DNA from: an uncultured Pelagibacteraceae bacterium
GTDB lineage: Bacteria; Pseudomonadota; Alphaproteobacteria; Pelagibacterales; Pelagibacteraceae
NCBI GenBank assembly: GCA_902574035.1
Contig: CACGMC010000003.1
Coordinates: 1-42,153 of the forward strand
Reading direction: 5' to 3'
Length of the DNA: 42,153 nucleotides
Numbering within the stretch: the stretch's first letter is position 1; each line of letters opens with the position of its first letter. Of this stretch, positions 25,620 through 34,497 are shown one piece after another. The translations under genes were made by a program, and so were the position numbers. The notes under the pieces are model-generated. The model was given only the letters and a program-made list of their open reading frames with translations. It was not told the origin of the DNA and made no database searches.

Positions 25620-26006
25620 ATGAATGCAACGATTCGGAATATTCAGTTAGTAGCAGTATTAATCGTCCTGGCTGCAACGGTCATTGCTTTCTTTCTTGAA
25701 ATTCATGAAATGTATCAGAACAGGAATATAAGTTTAGCAGATCTGCTTCTTATGTTTATCTATATAGAGGTTATTGGACTAGTCAGATCTTATTGGGAAA
25801 CAAGATCAGTTAGAATAACGTATCCTATGATCATCGCAATAACTGCTTTGGCTCGATTTATAATTCTTCAAGACAAAGACCAAGACCCAACAAATTTAAT
25901 ATATATATCTCTTGCAATTTTAATTGTAGCAGCGGCAACTGTTATTATAAGATTTAGAAATAGTAAGATATTAAAACTAGATTCTTCAAGATCTAACGAG
26001 CTTTAA
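25620..26006 (+). CDS. PsiE family membrane protein
   Basis: A 128-residue protein with four hydrophobic helices. The PsiE signature is visible as ADLLLMFIYIEVIGLVRSYW, YPMIIAITALARFII and a final helix LAILIVAAATVIIRFR. The family was named for phosphate-starvation-inducible expression in E. coli, but its function is unknown and no Pho box is evident here. It converges on folD with a 14-base overlap of coding ends. Confidence 0.85.
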   Translation: MNATIRNIQLVAVLIVLAATVIAFFLEIHEMYQNRNISLADLLLMFIYIEVIGLVRSYWETRSVRITYPMIIAITALARFIILQDKDQDPTNLIYISLAILIVAAATVIIRFRNSKILKLDSSRSNEL

Positions 26007-26829
26007 AACATTCCAAAGTATTACTTAGTAAACATGCTATTGTCATAGGTCCTACTCCACCAGGCACCGGTGTAATTGCTTTTGCCTTACTTTTTACTTC
26101 ATCAAACTTGACATCACCAACAATTTGACCACCTAGTTTATTAATTCCTACATCTATTACAATGCAATTTTTTTTCACCCAATCAGATTTAACTAAATTC
26201 GCCATTCCAACGGCAGCAACTAATATATCAGCTCTTTTACATTCTTCTTTAATATCTCTAGATTTAGAATGAAGTATAGTTACTGTGCAATTTTCTCTTA
26301 ATAAAAGTTGAGCCATTGGTTTTCCATTTAAATTAGATCTACCAATTATTGCAGCGTGCAAACCTTTAAGATCTTCTTGAACAGATTTTATAAGTTTAAT
26401 ACATCCTAATGGTGTGCATGGCACAATGGCATCGTAGCCTGAAGCTAAGTTTCCAACATTAAGCGGGTTAAAACCGTCAACATCTTTTTTGGGATCAATT
26501 GAATTTATTATCTTTTTCTGATTAATTTGTTTTGGTAATGGTAACTGAACCAATATACCAGTAACCTCTTTGTCATTGTTAAGAGATTTTATCTTATCTA
26601 ATACTTCTTTTTCTGAGACTGTTTCTGGATATTTTATAACTTCAGATTTTATACCTACTTCTTTAGCCTTCTTTTGTTTATTTTTTACGTATATCTGACT
26701 TGGTAAATAATCACCTATTAGTATAACGCTTAACTTAGGAACATCTTTTGTGTTTTGGCATATTTTTGTTAATTCATCTTTGATTTTTTTTCTTAATTTT
26801 GCAGAATGTGATTTGCCATCTATAATCAT
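25993..26829 (-). CDS. folD: Bifunctional methylenetetrahydrofolate dehydrogenase / methenyltetrahydrofolate cyclohydrolase
   Basis: A 278-residue enzyme that interconverts methylene-, methenyl- and 10-formyl-tetrahydrofolate. The catalytic block SQIYVKNKQKKAKEVGI contains Tyr47 and Lys51; GILVQLPLPKQIN and PKKDVDGFNPLNVG follow; the NADP fold has IIGRSNLNGKPMAQLLL; the C-terminus carries TPVPGGVGPMT. Length and motifs are normal. It ends a five-gene minus-strand operon (hemC-hemD-mscS-yggT-folD), two bases after yggT. It supplies 10-formyl-THF for purH, which is also in this window. Confidence 0.97.
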   Translation of the reverse strand: MIIDGKSHSAKLRKKIKDELTKICQNTKDVPKLSVILIGDYLPSQIYVKNKQKKAKEVGIKSEVIKYPETVSEKEVLDKIKSLNNDKEVTGILVQLPLPKQINQKKIINSIDPKKDVDGFNPLNVGNLASGYDAIVPCTPLGCIKLIKSVQEDLKGLHAAIIGRSNLNGKPMAQLLLRENCTVTILHSKSRDIKEECKRADILVAAVGMANLVKSDWVKKNCIVIDVGINKLGGQIVGDVKFDEVKSKAKAITPVPGGVGPMTIACLLSNTLECFKAR

Positions 26830-26831
26830 AT

Positions 26832-27122
26832 TTAAAATAAACTAGGAGCTAAATATTCAAAAACTAGGTTTCTAAAAAACATCAATGCTAATATTAATAC
26901 TACGGGTGAAATATCTATCGATCCTAAATTTGGCATATATCTTCTAATAAAATTTAAAGGAGGTGCAGTAAGTCTATATGATACATCAAGGACTGCATAA
27001 ACAAATCTATTACCTGTATTAAGTATATTAAATGCAACTAACCAACTTAAAACAGCATTAATTATTAAAATCCAAATATAAAGTGTAACAATATTATCAA
27101 ACAAAATTAATGCCGACTTCAT
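26832..27122 (-). CDS. YggT family membrane protein
   Basis: A 96-residue protein with two hydrophobic regions separated by LTAPPLNFIRRYMPNLGSIDISPVV, the diagnostic YggT block (Pro-rich turn, RR-x-x-P, then D-x-SP). YggT proteins are related to chloroplast CCB3/YlmG and have been tied to membrane protein or cytochrome assembly and to osmotic-shock tolerance; the mechanism is not known. The start overlaps the end of mscS by one base. Confidence 0.9.
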   Translation of the reverse strand: MKSALILFDNIVTLYIWILIINAVLSWLVAFNILNTGNRFVYAVLDVSYRLTAPPLNFIRRYMPNLGSIDISPVVLILALMFFRNLVFEYLAPSLF

Positions 27123-28213
27123 CAGTTTTTCTCCACATAAATTGATGTACTTGGGAATGCAAATGATGCTCCATTGCTCTCAACAATTTTTTTAACTTCC
27201 ACAGCTAATCTTTCTTTTACTTTGAGCCATTCACCCCATTCATTAGTTTTCGTAAAACATCTGACATATAGGTCTATTGAGCTATCTGAAAATTTATCAA
27301 TTCTAACTGCGTGTTCAGTGTCATCTCCAATTTTAAAATCTTTATTATTCTCAATATATTTCTCAATTTGATCTCTTATATTTTTTAATTGATCTATTGT
27401 AGAGTTGTACTGAAGTGTAATTATCCAACTTATTCTCCAATTGGTGGTCTCGCTAATATTAACCACTGCATTTTCAGCGAACGAAGAATTGGGAATTGTT
27501 GCAATTGATTTATCAAATTTTCTTATTACCGTTGATCTAAAGCCAATTCTCTCAACAATACCCTCTGTAATTCCTTCAACATAAATCCAATCACCAATTT
27601 TAAATCTTTTTTCTACTAAAACTAAAACTCCTGAAATTAAATTTTTAAATAAATCTTGGGCGCCTAAAGCGACTGCAACACCAAATAAACCTAATCCAGC
27701 AATTATGGGTGCAATTTTTATGCCCCAAATATCCAATGTTGCTGCAAAACCAAAAAAAATAATTAAAATCTTATTAGCTTTTACAACCCAATTTAACAAG
27801 TCTTTAGATAAAAGTTCCTCTACCCTTCTTATTAAATAAGTCAGTGGTTCAACAATTTGGTGAATAAGCCAAAATATTAAAATTGTTATTAGAGAACGAT
27901 TGATATTATCTACAAAAACCAACATTTTTCCATCAAATTCCATATATGAACTTGCAACGAAAATTCCTAAAACAATCGGAAGAAATTTAATTGGCCCAGT
28001 AGAAGCTTTAACTAAAGCATCATCAAACTTGTTAGTCGTTTTGTCGACATAGTTTTGCAATCTTTTTAAAATGAAATTTGAAATTAAACCTCTTAATAAA
28101 AGGAACAATAAAAAAATTACTATGCCTACGCCTATCTGTGTAAAATTAATTCCAGCTATTCCTTGCTGCCAAATTTCAATAAATAAGTTTTTAAAGTTTT
28201 CCAGTACATTCAT
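27122..28213 (-). CDS. MscS family small-conductance mechanosensitive channel
   Basis: A 363-residue inner-membrane channel. Several N-terminal helices (to about residue 160) precede the pore helix region IIAGLGLFGVAVALGAQDLF, rich in Gly and Ala, followed by the beta domain with KRFKIGDWI, VERIGFRSTVIRKFDKSIATIPNS and NWRISWIITLQY. It opens under membrane tension to release solutes on hypo-osmotic shock. It lies between hemD (4-base overlap) and yggT (1-base overlap), so osmotic and heme genes share a transcript. Confidence 0.93.
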   Translation of the reverse strand: MNVLENFKNLFIEIWQQGIAGINFTQIGVGIVIFLLFLLLRGLISNFILKRLQNYVDKTTNKFDDALVKASTGPIKFLPIVLGIFVASSYMEFDGKMLVFVDNINRSLITILIFWLIHQIVEPLTYLIRRVEELLSKDLLNWVVKANKILIIFFGFAATLDIWGIKIAPIIAGLGLFGVAVALGAQDLFKNLISGVLVLVEKRFKIGDWIYVEGITEGIVERIGFRSTVIRKFDKSIATIPNSSFAENAVVNISETTNWRISWIITLQYNSTIDQLKNIRDQIEKYIENNKDFKIGDDTEHAVRIDKFSDSSIDLYVRCFTKTNEWGEWLKVKERLAVEVKKIVESNGASFAFPSTSIYVEKN

Positions 28214-28914
28214 TTTATTTTTTCAAGTTCTATAATTTCATTTCCAGGGTTAAAAATTTTGTTATTTTTCCACCCAGCTTTATTAAAAAAATCTACAATT
28301 TTTTTACTTATACACATAACAACTGATTGTGTCATCATTGGAGCTAAAGAATAATTAGCGACAATACTGTTAAAACTCTCTGCACTTCTTAATGAATAAA
28401 CAAATATTACGTTGGGTGGATATTTTTTGATTAAATCAATATTAGCATCATTTAAAGAGGTTATTTTCTCTGAATAATAGTTAATGATTTTTTTAACTTT
28501 AAATCCCTCTCTTCCAAGTTCCTTATCTAGCTCTAAAGTTATTTGATCCCCGCAAATATAGGCTAATTTGTCATTTTTCTTAAGCTCTTTAGAATTAATA
28601 ATTAAATTTTTTAAAGCGTTAACATTTCCACTTGCTGATATTGTTTTTGTAAATCCACTTAATCTTGCAATTTTTTCAGTAACTGAACCTACACAAAAAC
28701 ATTTAATGTTTTTTTTTTCTCCATTTATATTTAAATTTCTCACCGCATTTGAGCTTGTAAAAACCAGTGCGTTATAATCTTCTATATTGATTTTTTCTAT
28801 TTTAGCTTTTTTGATTTTTAAAGTTGGTACATGCATAATTTTGTGCCCTAAACTAAAAAGTTCTTGCATCAAATTTTCAGTATCATTCAATGGTCTTGTT
28901 AAAATTATATTCAT
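28210..28914 (-). CDS. hemD: Uroporphyrinogen-III synthase
   Basis: A 234-residue protein with the loose HemD pattern: N-terminal ILTRPLNDTENLMQEL, VFTSSNAVRNL around residue 50-60, CFCVGSVTEKIAR, and YICGDQITLELDKEL, followed by VIFVYSLRSAESF. HemD cyclises hydroxymethylbilane and inverts ring D. The family is poorly conserved, so the place directly after hemC (4-base overlap) is important support. Confidence 0.9.
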   Translation of the reverse strand: MNIILTRPLNDTENLMQELFSLGHKIMHVPTLKIKKAKIEKINIEDYNALVFTSSNAVRNLNINGEKKNIKCFCVGSVTEKIARLSGFTKTISASGNVNALKNLIINSKELKKNDKLAYICGDQITLELDKELGREGFKVKKIINYYSEKITSLNDANIDLIKKYPPNVIFVYSLRSAESFNSIVANYSLAPMMTQSVVMCISKKIVDFFNKAGWKNNKIFNPGNEIIELEKIK

Positions 28915-29825
28915 CTTTTTTTTTTATATTTGCCCTCAGATTGTTTCAATAAATCTTTACCAGCAGAAATTCCAAGTTGTGCTGGAAATTTTTTATCTCC
29001 ACTTTTTTGTACCGAAAATGATTTGAGGCCATCATCTGAAAACAATTGTGATGTTATAGTAATATTGTCTTTATCTATTTTTGCATAAGCCCCCACTGCT
29101 GTGTGGCAATCTCCTCCAATAGTCTTTAATAAACTTCTTTCTGTTAGCGCACAAATTTTTGTATTTTCATCATTCATTTTTTCCAAAATTTTTAGATTTT
29201 CAAAGTCATCTTTTCTACATTGAACAGCTATCACTCCCTGACCAGCTGAGGGAACGATTTTTTTCTCTGAAAATATTTCATTAATCTCTTCCTCAAGATT
29301 TAATGTTTTAATACCAGCCAAGGCTAGAATAATACCATCATACTCACCTTTTTTTACTTTCGAGATTCTACTATCAATATTTCCTCTTATATTTTTGCAG
29401 GTTATATTTTTGAAGTGCAATTTGAATTGAAGTTCTCTTCTTTTTGAACTTGAACCAATTGTAAGCTTATCACTATTAAGTGATTTATCTTTTTTGAGAA
29501 CTATAACATCTCTTGGATCGTTTCTTTTTAAATATGCACCTATAATTAAATCATTTTCCTCAAAAGAGTCCATGTCTTTTAATGAATGTACCGCAATATC
29601 AATTTTTTTTTCAGATAATTGTCTTTCGATTTCTTTACAAAAAATATTTTTACCTCCGATATCAGAAATCTTTTTATCATGAAATATATCTCCTGAAGTT
29701 TTGATGGTTTGAATATCAATTTCCATTTTTTGATCTGACACTGAAGAAAACAACTTTTTTACTGTTTCAGCGTAAGAAACTGAAAGTTTACTGCCGCGTG
29801 CACCAATTATGATTTTTTTATCCAT
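28911..29825 (-). CDS. hemC: Porphobilinogen deaminase (hydroxymethylbilane synthase)
   Basis: A 304-residue enzyme that polymerises four porphobilinogens into hydroxymethylbilane. Seen are GARGSKLSVSYAE, IDIAVHSLKDM with the catalytic-site Asp84 in SLKDMD, the RRELQF and NIRGNIDSRISK segments that bind the cofactor chain, PSAGQGVIAVQCR, and the dipyrromethane cofactor cysteine Cys240 in GGDCHTAVGAYA. It is the first gene of the minus-strand operon and is divergent from tsaD, with 38 bases between them. The heme made would serve the ccm-dependent cytochromes among others. Confidence 0.97.
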   Translation of the reverse strand: MDKKIIIGARGSKLSVSYAETVKKLFSSVSDQKMEIDIQTIKTSGDIFHDKKISDIGGKNIFCKEIERQLSEKKIDIAVHSLKDMDSFEENDLIIGAYLKRNDPRDVIVLKKDKSLNSDKLTIGSSSKRRELQFKLHFKNITCKNIRGNIDSRISKVKKGEYDGIILALAGIKTLNLEEEINEIFSEKKIVPSAGQGVIAVQCRKDDFENLKILEKMNDENTKICALTERSLLKTIGGDCHTAVGAYAKIDKDNITITSQLFSDDGLKSFSVQKSGDKKFPAQLGISAGKDLLKQSEGKYKKKR

Positions 29826-29863
29826 TTAAGTATTTTAAAGTTTATTTTATAATATCTAATCTT

Positions 29864-30940
29864 ATGGGAAAAAAACTAATTTTTTTAGGTATTGAAACTA
29901 GCTGTGACGAAACAGCGGCCTCAATAGTTCAAGAAAATTTAGATGGTACTGCAAAAGTTTTATCATCTGTAGTCTCGAGTCAAATAAAGGAGCATGAAAA
30001 ATTTGGAGGTATAGTTCCAGAACTGGCAGCTAGATCTCATGTTGAAAATATTGACTTTATAATTTCAAAAGCTCTTAAAGACGCTAAAATAAATTTTGAG
30101 CTAATTGATGGTGTTGCTGCTACAGCTGGACCAGGTCTAATTGTCTGTTTAACGGTCGGATTAAATATTGGTAAGGCTATAGCAGGATTTAGTGAAAAAC
30201 CATTTGTAGCTGTTAATCATCTTGAGGGGCATGCTCTGAGCCCAGCATTAAGTAATAAAATTAAATTTCCTTATTTGTTGCTACTAATTTCTGGAGGTCA
30301 TTCTCAATACTTAATTGTTAAAGATGTAAACGAGTATAAACAAATAGGTACCACAATAGATGATGCTTTGGGTGAAGCTTTTGATAAAACAGCAAAGATG
30401 TTAAATCTTGGATATCCCGGCGGTCCGGCTGTTGAAAAATTTGCAAAACAAGGAGATAAAAATTTTTATAAATTACCGGAGCCCATAATAAATAAAGCAG
30501 GATGTAACTTATCTTTTGCAGGATTAAAAACAGCAGTTTTACTTCAGTCAAAAAAAATTAAAAATGATAAGAAACTTAAATTAAATTTAGCAGCCTCGTT
30601 TCAAAAAACTATAATTAATATTCTTAAAAAAAAAACTGAAGTTGCATTTAAAGAATTTAAAAGATTTTCTAAAAAAGAAAAAAATGTATTTGTAGTTGCT
30701 GGAGGTGTTGCTGCTAACCAAAGCATCCGAAGAAGTTTGGAACAACTGTCAAAAAAAAATAATTTTGAGCCAATTTTTTCTGATCTTAAGTTTTGTGGGG
30801 ATAATGCGGCAATGATCGCTTGGACAGGAATACAAAGATATAAAAAAAAATTAATAGACAATTTAAATGTAGAGCCAAAATCAAGATGGCCGCTGGATAA
30901 ATTTGCTCCTTATATGAAAGGGCCAGGACTAAAACTTTGA
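29864..30940 (+). CDS. tsaD: tRNA N6-adenosine threonylcarbamoyltransferase
   Basis: A 358-residue member of the Kae1/YgjD family that transfers threonylcarbamoyl to A37 of ANN-decoding tRNAs, working with TsaB and TsaE. It has GIETSCDETAAS at 9-20, the metal ligands His119 and His123 in VNHLEGHALSP, LLLISGGHSQYL, DDALGEAFDKTAKMLNLGYPGGP, and FCGDNAAMIAW near the end. Its TGA stop overlaps the TTG start of the next gene. Confidence 0.98.
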   Translation: MGKKLIFLGIETSCDETAASIVQENLDGTAKVLSSVVSSQIKEHEKFGGIVPELAARSHVENIDFIISKALKDAKINFELIDGVAATAGPGLIVCLTVGLNIGKAIAGFSEKPFVAVNHLEGHALSPALSNKIKFPYLLLLISGGHSQYLIVKDVNEYKQIGTTIDDALGEAFDKTAKMLNLGYPGGPAVEKFAKQGDKNFYKLPEPIINKAGCNLSFAGLKTAVLLQSKKIKNDKKLKLNLAASFQKTIINILKKKTEVAFKEFKRFSKKEKNVFVVAGGVAANQSIRRSLEQLSKKNNFEPIFSDLKFCGDNAAMIAWTGIQRYKKKLIDNLNVEPKSRWPLDKFAPYMKGPGLKL

Positions 30941-31353
30941 AAAATTACTGGTTAATAAAATCTGAGCCATATGTTTGGTCTATTGATCAACAAAAAAAAG
31001 CTGGTCATAAAGGAGCTACTTGGGATGGTGTTAGAAATTATCAAGCTGCAAATAATTTAAGAAAAATGAAAATTGGAGATGAATGTTTTTTCTATCATTC
31101 AAATGAAGGTAAGGAGATTGTAGGAATTGTTTTGGTCATTAAAAACGCCTTTGTTGATAAAACTGATAAAAAAAAAAGATTTGTTGCTGTTCAGGTTAGG
31201 TTTAAAAAAAAGTTAAAAACGCCAGTAACACTGGAAAATATAAAAAAAACAAAGCAAATTTCCCATTTACCGTTAATAAAACAGAGCAGATTATCTGTAA
31301 TGCCGATTGATTTTAAAAGCTGGAAAATAATTTGTAAGATGGGTAAAATCTAA
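30937..31353 (+). CDS. EVE domain protein
   Basis: A 138-residue single-domain protein starting at TTG (30937), which forms a 4-base TTGA overlap with the tsaD stop. The N-terminus KNYWLIKSEPYVWSID and the block ATWDGVRNYQAANNLRKMKIGDECFFYHS are typical of EVE domains, related to PUA and YTH folds that bind modified bases in DNA or RNA. Coupling with tsaD, a tRNA modification gene, is common in proteobacteria and suggests a nucleic-acid role. The function remains unproven. Confidence 0.9.
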   Translation: MKNYWLIKSEPYVWSIDQQKKAGHKGATWDGVRNYQAANNLRKMKIGDECFFYHSNEGKEIVGIVLVIKNAFVDKTDKKKRFVAVQVRFKKKLKTPVTLENIKKTKQISHLPLIKQSRLSVMPIDFKSWKIICKMGKI

Positions 31354-31376
31354 GAAAAAAATAAAAAAGGTTTGTC

Positions 31377-33473
31377 GTGGCAAAAAGATCAAAAAAGAAG
31401 AATAAACGAAAAAAAACTAGATCGAGAAGAAGATCGAGAAAAATTAAAAGATCTAGAAGAAAAATAAAAAAAATTAAGTCTTCAAAGTCAAAGGGTGGAA
31501 GATCAAAAAAAAGTATTATTGTAAAAGATGAAGAGGGAAATTCAGTTATAAAAGTTTCTGAAGCTTGGTCTAATCAAGCTTTAATAAATAGCTCAAAATA
31601 TAAAAAGAAATATAATTTATCAGTAAAAGAAAATGATAAATTTTGGAAAAAAGAGGGAAAAAGAATTACCTGGATTAAACCATACACTAAAATTAAAGAT
31701 GTGAAATATAGTAAAGATGAAGTGAAGATTAAGTGGTTTTACGATGGTACTTTGAATGTTTCAGCAAATTGTATTGATAGGCATTTAAAAAAAAATGGAA
31801 AAAAAACTGCAATAATTTGGGTGGGGGATGATCCTGCAGATTCCAAAAAAATAACTTATAAAGAATTACATAAAAATGTCAGCAAAGCTGCTAATGCTCT
31901 TAAAAGTATTGGAATACAGAAAGGTGATAGAGTAACAATTTATTTAACCATGATACCTGAGCTGGCATACACAATGCTTGCTTGCGCCAGAATAGGAGCG
32001 GTTCATTCGATAATTTTTGGTGGTTTCTCACCTGACTCGATAGCAACAAGGATTAATGACTGCGAATCTGACTACTTAATTACTGCAGATGAAGGTGTGA
32101 GAGGGGGAAAAATAATACCTCTAAAAAAAATTGCTGATGAGGCATTGTCTCAATGTCCAAATGTTAAAAAATGCATAGTAGTGAAAAGAACCGGAAATCA
32201 GGTGAGTTGGGATGATGAACGAGATGTTTCTTATGAAGAGCTGATAAAAAAAGTATCAGCTAAATGTGATCCAGAAGAAATGAGCGCCGAAGATCCGTTG
32301 TTTATATTATACACGTCAGGTTCTACAGGCAAACCTAAAGGTGTTCTTCATACTTCTGGCGGTTATTTAGTATATGCATCAATGACTCATCAATATATAT
32401 TTGATTATAAACCTAAAGATATTTATTGGTGTACAGCCGATATAGGCTGGGTAACTGGACACAGTTATATAATTTACGGCCCATTATCTAATGGAGCTAC
32501 AACAATAATGTTTGAAGGGATACCAAATTATCCAGATAGCTCGAGATGGTGGCAGATCGTCGATAAATATAAAGTAAATATTTTTTATACGGCTCCTACG
32601 GCTATAAGAGCTCTAATGAGAGAGGGTGATCAGCCAGTAAAAAAAACTAGTAGAAAATCATTAAAATTACTTGGAACTGTTGGAGAGCCTATTAATCCTG
32701 AGGCCTGGATGTGGTACTACAAAACAGTAGGCGACGGGCGTTGTCCGATTGTCGATACTTGGTGGCAGACTGAAACAGGTGGAATTTTAATAGCTCCACA
32801 ACCTGGTGCGATTGACCTAAAACCAGGATCAGCGACGAAACCATTTTATGGAATTAAACCAGTTATAGTAGATGAAGCTGGTAAAGTTCTTAAAGGGGCA
32901 TGCAAAGGAAGACTGTGTATGTCTGCTTCGTGGCCAGGCCAAATGCGGACGGTTTACGGTGATCATAAAAGATTCATAGACACATATTTTTCCCAATTCG
33001 ACGGAAAATATTTTACTGGAGATGGATGTAGAAGAGACAAAGATGGTTATTATTGGATTACAGGAAGAGTTGATGATGTAATAATAGTTTCAGGACATAA
33101 CTTGGGAACTGCAGAAATAGAAAGTGCTTTTGTAGCTCACCCTAAAGTAGCTGAAGCTGCTGTGGTTGGTTATCCTCATGATATCAAAGGAAATGGTTTG
33201 TATTGTTATGTTACTTTAAATGCCGGTGAACAGCCTGACGGTGATTTAGAGAGAGAGCTCAAACTTTGGGTAAGAAAACAAATAGGACCCATAGCTACTC
33301 CGGATTTGATTCAATTTGCTCCAGGCTTACCAAAAACAAGGTCTGGTAAAATAATGAGAAGAATTTTAAGAAAGATTGCTGCGAATGAGTACAACGAATT
33401 AGGTGATACTACTACGCTTGCAGACCCATCCGTTGTTGAGTCTTTAGTAGAAAATAGACAAAATAAAGATTAG
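31377..33473 (+). CDS. acs: Acetyl-CoA synthetase with a highly basic N-terminal tail
   Basis: A 698-residue AMP-forming synthetase converting acetate, ATP and CoA to acetyl-CoA. The catalytic body is complete: TWIKPY...[18 protein letters not shown], the AMP loop [11 protein letters not shown] at about 312-322, [30 protein letters not shown], and Lys658 in [11 protein letters not shown], the lysine regulated by acetylation in other species. The body accounts for about 650 residues, the usual length. The extra N-terminal 45 residues are unusual: 28 of 45 are Lys or Arg. The start is GTG at 31377 with an AAGG ribosome site; no ATG exists in frame until well inside the enzyme. The sodium symporter downstream may supply acetate. 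Confidence 0.95.
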   Translation: MAKRSKKKNKRKKTRSRRRSRKIKRSRRKIKKIKSSKSKGGRSKKSIIVKDEEGNSVIKVSEAWSNQALINSSKYKKKYNLSVKENDKFWKKEGKRITWIKPYTKIKDVKYSKDEVKIKWFYDGTLNVSANCIDRHLKKNGKKTAIIWVGDDPADSKKITYKELHKNVSKAANALKSIGIQKGDRVTIYLTMIPELAYTMLACARIGAVHSIIFGGFSPDSIATRINDCESDYLITADEGVRGGKIIPLKKIADEALSQCPNVKKCIVVKRTGNQVSWDDERDVSYEELIKKVSAKCDPEEMSAEDPLFILYTSGSTGKPKGVLHTSGGYLVYASMTHQYIFDYKPKDIYWCTADIGWVTGHSYIIYGPLSNGATTIMFEGIPNYPDSSRWWQIVDKYKVNIFYTAPTAIRALMREGDQPVKKTSRKSLKLLGTVGEPINPEAWMWYYKTVGDGRCPIVDTWWQTETGGILIAPQPGAIDLKPGSATKPFYGIKPVIVDEAGKVLKGACKGRLCMSASWPGQMRTVYGDHKRFIDTYFSQFDGKYFTGDGCRRDKDGYYWITGRVDDVIIVSGHNLGTAEIESAFVAHPKVAEAAVVGYPHDIKGNGLYCYVTLNAGEQPDGDLERELKLWVRKQIGPIATPDLIQFAPGLPKTRSGKIMRRILRKIAANEYNELGDTTTLADPSVVESLVENRQNKD

Positions 33474-34096
33474 TCATTTAAATTTACTGGTATTTTTTCT
33501 AAATCTGCAACTACTAACATCCATTTGTTTTTGATAGAGTTAATTACAATTTCTTTATCCAATTCTTTTAATTCATCAGCAATAGGTGCCCAATGAAATA
33601 AAGCGTTGCAACTATTTAGGAATGGATTATTGTTAGAATATTCTTCAATATTAAAATTTTTTAATTTTTCTTTAAATTGAATTTTATATTTTTCACAAAT
33701 ATCTTTTGGCAGACCATTGTGAATTTCGTTATTTAATATATTTTCATAAATTTTACTCGGGTCTAAGCTATCAATACTATATTTTTTTTTGAAGAATGAG
33801 ATAGAAAAAAAAGTTAAATCTGCAACAGCCTCAGAAAAAATATTCCATTTAGATTTATTGACCGATTGTACAAACACATCATCAGTGAACATCATATATT
33901 GCTTTAAGCCCATTCTTGTTTTTAGATAACCGTATAAAGTTGACTGAGTAACGAAGGCTGATTTTTCTTTAATAAAAATTGACAAATCATCATCGTTGTT
34001 AATTTTCAAAAATCTTTTACTAATTTTTTCGTAAGGGAAAAGGTAATCTCTTACTGCTAATAAGACCTCAGATATCGATTTTAGATTCAATTTCAA
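33470..34096 (-). CDS. Uncharacterised soluble protein (208 aa)
   Basis: I do not recognise this 208-residue protein. It has no signal peptide or membrane segment, and is mixed alpha-rich with many Lys, Glu and Asn. Notable stretches are [51 protein letters not shown] and [17 protein letters not shown], which look like conserved helices and not low-complexity sequence. It converges on acs with a 4-base overlap of stop codons and is divergent from the symporter operon, 143 bases away. The coding frame is long and uninterrupted, so the gene is real; function unknown. Confidence 0.8.
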   Translation of the reverse strand: MKLNLKSISEVLLAVRDYLFPYEKISKRFLKINNDDDLSIFIKEKSAFVTQSTLYGYLKTRMGLKQYMMFTDDVFVQSVNKSKWNIFSEAVADLTFFSISFFKKKYSIDSLDPSKIYENILNNEIHNGLPKDICEKYKIQFKEKLKNFNIEEYSNNNPFLNSCNALFHWAPIADELKELDKEIVINSIKNKWMLVVADLEKIPVNLND

Positions 34097-34211
34097 GTTG
34101 TATGCTTTTTTGTCTCTTTTTTTTTCCTTATTTTTAGGGATTTATAGCACTTCAAAATAGGTTTTTTAACTTTTAATTACTCTCAAAATGGGTAGGATCC
34201 CAAGCATTAAG

Positions 34212-34225
34212 TTACGTTAACGTAA
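34212..34225. promoter_or_regulatory. Perfect 14-bp palindrome upstream of the symporter operon
   Basis: TTACGTTAACGTAA reads the same on both strands. It ends 14 bases before the ATG at 34240, just ahead of a GGGGG ribosome site, in the only intergenic gap able to hold the promoters of both divergent genes. The ACGT-TA-ACGT arrangement looks like an operator for a dimeric regulator; MerR-type LiuR sites have a similar core, but that comparison is from memory and no regulator gene is nearby. Confidence 0.5.
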
Positions 34226-34239
34226 ATATAGGGGGAAAT

Positions 34240-34497
34240 ATGTCAAATAAAGAAAAACATTGGCAGAAAACCAAGAGTCACATGATAATCACATTGTGTC
34301 TTTGGGCTTTCTTCTCAATGGTAATTTTCCTTTTTGGTCATGAAATCAACCATATTAAGATAATGTTCGGTTATCCATTAGCTTATTATATGACGGCACA
34401 AGGTTCGCTTCTTGCGTTCGTTCTCATCATTTTCTGGTTTGCAAACAGACAAGAAAAGATTGATGAAGAGTTTGGTTTCGGAGAGAAGGAGGATTAA
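34240..34497 (+). CDS. Sodium/solute symporter small subunit (DUF4212)
   Basis: An 85-residue protein with two membrane helices (about 15-33 and 52-68). HWQKTKSHMIITLCLWAFFS, PLAYYMTAQGSLLAFVLIIFW, and an acidic C-terminal tail match the DUF4212 small subunit that accompanies VC_2705-type SSS symporters. It is preceded by a GGGGG ribosome site and overlaps the large subunit by one base, so the two are made together. Confidence 0.92.
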   Translation: MSNKEKHWQKTKSHMIITLCLWAFFSMVIFLFGHEINHIKIMFGYPLAYYMTAQGSLLAFVLIIFWFANRQEKIDEEFGFGEKED

